Source: JACRGC01 sp035288785 (lineage in GTDB: Archaea > Micrarchaeota > Micrarchaeia > Norongarragalinales > SBBD01). Taken from it: a stretch of 7,030 nt of DNA. The notes under the pieces are model-generated. The model worked only from the letters and a program-made list of their open reading frames with translations. It searched no databases and was not told where the DNA came from. Every line of letters starts with the position of its first letter. Positions within the stretch are counted from its first letter, which is position 1. Shown piece by piece: positions 5,336 through 7,030 of the stretch. The position numbers and the translations under genes are program-made. The DNA lies in the NCBI GenBank assembly GCA_035288785.1, contig DATDZF010000059.1, forward strand, positions 1 through 7,030. Reading direction: 5' to 3'.

Positions 5336-6731
5336 TTTTCCTAACCGCCTTTTTTGAGAAGGTTTCCGTCCTCGAATATATTGAGTGTATGTTGTAGGCG
5401 AGGTTGCGTGCGGGCATGTAGAAGCCAAAGTTCAGGAGCGCATTCCCGTGGAAATTCTCGACGCTCTTGAATTCCTTTATGAGCGGAAGGAAGGCAATCC
5501 CGGCAACAAGCCTTAGAATTCCCGAGAGCATGAAGACAAGGGGTATTCCCGAAAGGTTATGGATGGCCGTTCCCTCCACTAGGAAGGCGCCGATGATCGC
5601 CCCGATGAAGACTGCAATCCCCTGGAAGAAGTTGAAATTCGCAGTGTACTGCGCAGTCTTGTTTTTCAAGGAGCCAAAGCCGATCACGTAATTGAAAAGC
5701 GCAAGGTTCATCCCCGCCCAGGCAAAGCCAGAGAAGATTTCAGCGAATGTGAGGATAACCGGGTTTCCTGACATCAGCCATAGGAGCGGGACAAATGGGA
5801 CCATCAGCCCGGTTACCGAGAGCACGAGCTTGTTACCGAACCTGTCTATTACCTTCCCCCAATAGCTGTTACCCGCAAGCATGGCAATGGCGTATATTCC
5901 CTCGATGATTGCATATGTGTAGTAGCTGAATCCCAAATTCCGGATCATGTATACCGAAAAGAAGAAGCCTGCGATTGCGGTGGAGAAGATGAGTAGGCAA
6001 TAATAGAAAAGGAACAATCCGAACTCGTTGTTCCGGACTTCCCTAAGGAAGCCAAATACATTTAGCCTCCCTTCCGAATACCTTGCCGGCGGCTCTTCGA
6101 TCCTTGTAAACGAGGCAAAAGACAGCAGCCGGAAAATGCTTGCAAGGATGTACAGCAAGCTAAAGCCAAGGAAAACATCCTTGCCGAAAAACGCCAGCAG
6201 GAATCCGCCGAAAAGTATGGCTGCAAAGGTTGCGATGCTCCCGACCATGTTCCTATGCCCAAAGTACCTCCCCCTAATCCCTTCCGGCACAAGGTCGGCC
6301 ATCCAGCTCGTCCAAACGGGCATGCCCATCGGGGCAAGGATCGAATATGCCGAAAAGAACAATAGCAGCATCAGCTCGGCATTTTCCCGGAACAGGTGGG
6401 GTATCGAAACCAGCAGCAGCAAGGATGCCGCCTGAAGGAAAACAACGGCCATGATGTACTGCTTGCGGGAGCGAAAAAGCGCGGATATCCGAAGTGCGAA
6501 TGGCTGCGCAACAGACACGAGGAGGGGCGGGATTGAGCGGATAAGGCCTATTGTGGAATTGCTTGCGCCAAGGGCGATCGCAAATGGGTTTATGTAATTG
6601 TCCGTAAGCCCTGCCATGACATTGTACATTGCGCCCTCGATCGTCGAATACTTGAGGCTGCGGCGCTTTTTTTCGTCGACCTTGGGTTCTGCCTGGACCA
6701 TGTTCCTCAGCTTTGCGGTATTAATGCGCAT
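5319..6731 (-). CDS. MFS-family permease, 12 predicted TM helices, substrate unknown
   Basis: 470 residues from ATG 6731, about the usual length for a major facilitator transporter. A basic cytoplasmic N-tail (about 1-30) is followed by six helices between about 32 and 208, a charged central loop (209-236, RIEEPPARYSEGR...), six helices between about 237 and 418, and a 50-residue basic C-tail. MFS motif-A-like sequence is clear in the second half as WGKVIDRFGNKLVL (291-304); in the first half GIRGRYFGHRN (151-161) sits in a short loop after M-A-D-L-V-P, typical of the family. Nothing identifies the substrate or direction of transport. The frame extends to ATG 6797, adding 22 residues with no family likeness; ATG 6731 has AAGGG five bases upstream and an AT-rich box (6741-6752), so it is preferred. 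The gene converges on tmk (17-bp overlap) and diverges from tRNA-Lys. Confidence 0.87.
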   Translation of the reverse strand: MRINTAKLRNMVQAEPKVDEKKRRSLKYSTIEGAMYNVMAGLTDNYINPFAIALGASNSTIGLIRSIPPLLVSVAQPFALRISALFRSRKQYIMAVVFLQAASLLLLVSIPHLFRENAELMLLLFFSAYSILAPMGMPVWTSWMADLVPEGIRGRYFGHRNMVGSIATFAAILFGGFLLAFFGKDVFLGFSLLYILASIFRLLSFASFTRIEEPPARYSEGRLNVFGFLREVRNNEFGLFLFYYCLLIFSTAIAGFFFSVYMIRNLGFSYYTYAIIEGIYAIAMLAGNSYWGKVIDRFGNKLVLSVTGLMVPFVPLLWLMSGNPVILTFAEIFSGFAWAGMNLALFNYVIGFGSLKNKTAQYTANFNFFQGIAVFIGAIIGAFLVEGTAIHNLSGIPLVFMLSGILRLVAGIAFLPLIKEFKSVENFHGNALLNFGFYMPARNLAYNIHSIYSRTETFSKKAVRKIRYRI

Positions 6732-6740
6732 AGCGCCCTT

Positions 6741-6752
6741 TTTTAATAATAT
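6741..6752 (-). promoter_or_regulatory. Possible TATA box of the MFS gene
   Basis: ATATTATTAAAA on the - strand lies 10-21 nt before ATG 6731 and is immediately followed by AAGGG, a modest ribosome-binding site. The box is a little close to the ATG for a standard leaderless promoter, so it is a weak call. Confidence 0.35.
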
Positions 6753-6841
6753 GTGGGCACAATTTACTCTTATTCCCTTAAGGATGGGAATTGGCATGCG
6801 CCATCAGTTTTAGGATGGGGCAGCTTAGATTCATTTTTTTA

Positions 6842-6915
6842 GGGCTCGTAGCTCAGCCTGGCAGAGCGTTCGGCTCTTAACCGAAATGTCAAGGGTTCAA
6901 ATCCCTTCGAGCCCG
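6842..6915 (+). tRNA. tRNA-Lys(CUU), uninterrupted
   Basis: Complete cloverleaf of 74 nt: acceptor GGGCTCG/CGAGCCC, D-stem GCTC/GAGC, anticodon stem TTCGG/CCGAA around CTCTTAA (anticodon CTT at 6876-6878), variable ATGTC, T-arm AAGGG-TTCAAAT-CCCTT, all perfectly paired. The discriminator is G (6915), as is usual for archaeal tRNA-Lys; CCA is not encoded. No intron is present, in contrast to the tRNA-Met gene of this window. A weak TATA-like AGTTTTAGG (6806-6814) lies about 30 nt upstream. A strong hairpin begins immediately after the gene. Confidence 0.98.
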
Positions 6916-6916
6916 T

Positions 6917-6951
6917 GACAAAACTATGGGGCTCCGCCCCCTACTTTTGTC
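6917..6951 (+). repeat. Inverted repeat / hairpin directly after tRNA-Lys
   Basis: Two stacked stems: GACAAAA (6917-6923) with TTTTGTC (6945-6951), and GGGGC (6928-6932) with GCCCC (6936-6940) around a TCC loop, separated by a small CTAT/CTAC internal loop. An alternative outer pairing is GTGAC (6915-6919) with GTCAC (6957-6961). It could stop or process the tRNA transcript, or be part of a dispersed repeat. No T-tract follows, so it is not a classic intrinsic terminator. Confidence 0.6.
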
Positions 6952-6987
6952 GGATCGTCACCCCCGTATTTACTTCTTCGAATCAAT

Positions 6988-7024
6988 GTTTGCGTCGGGG
7001 GAGGTACCTCCCCCTTGTGCAAAC
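6988..7024. repeat. Nested palindrome at the right edge
   Basis: A perfect 18-bp palindrome GGGGGAGGTACCTCCCCC (6997-7014) sits inside a second inverted repeat, GTTTGC (6988-6993) with GCAAAC (7019-7024). It could form a cruciform or RNA hairpin. No gene is seen between 6916 and 7030; what follows is outside the window, so the role (terminator, protein site or repeat family) is open. Confidence 0.6.
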
Positions 7025-7030
7025 TGCACG

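Noticed and set aside
6732..6797. Upstream ATG 6797 for the MFS permease
   Set aside because: The extra 22 residues lack family character and cross the AT-rich promoter-like box and ribosome-binding site before ATG 6731.
1..7030. CRISPR array, insertion sequence or rRNA
   Set aside because: No regularly spaced direct repeats, no transposase-like frame and no rRNA signature were seen.

Overview
The window looks archaeal. Evidence: an archaeal-type TruD, a TrmI-family tRNA methyltransferase, a SEC59/dolichol-kinase-like domain, a membrane-anchored Lon-type protease, AT-rich TATA-like boxes about 25 nt before starts with poor Shine-Dalgarno signals, tRNA genes without encoded CCA, and a tRNA that reads sensibly only with archaeal-style introns. 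Tight packing, short proteins and convergent genes with overlapping ends suggest a small-genome lineage, possibly DPANN. The phylum cannot be fixed from this sequence alone.

Layout, left to right. (1) On the + strand, truD (tRNA pseudouridine-13 synthase, 5' end outside the window) is followed by a short TrmI-like tRNA m1A methyltransferase, forming a tRNA-modification pair. (2) On the - strand, a signal-anchored Lon-family serine protease (Ser/Lys dyad intact) is followed by a small two-TM protein of unknown function whose stop codon overlaps that of trmI. (3) Upstream of the protease on the - strand is a tRNA-Met(CAU) gene split by two putative introns: 61 nt at the canonical 37/38 site and 146 nt in the T-loop (59/60). 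Removing both restores a complete 75-nt cloverleaf. (4) A divergent promoter region drives, on the + strand, a PAP2-phosphatase/dolichol-kinase fusion, overlapped by thymidylate kinase (tmk). (5) A - strand 12-TM MFS permease overlaps the 3' end of tmk by 17 bp. (6) A + strand tRNA-Lys(CUU) is followed by about 115 nt without a gene, holding two strong inverted repeats.

Themes: tRNA biology (two modification enzymes, two tRNA genes) and the cell envelope (lipid-carrier phosphatase/kinase, anchored protease, permease). The two items most worth attention are the doubly interrupted tRNA-Met and the PAP2-dolichol kinase fusion. In the fusion, charge distribution puts the phosphatase site outside the membrane and the kinase site inside, as expected for a one-protein polyprenol-carrier recycling device.
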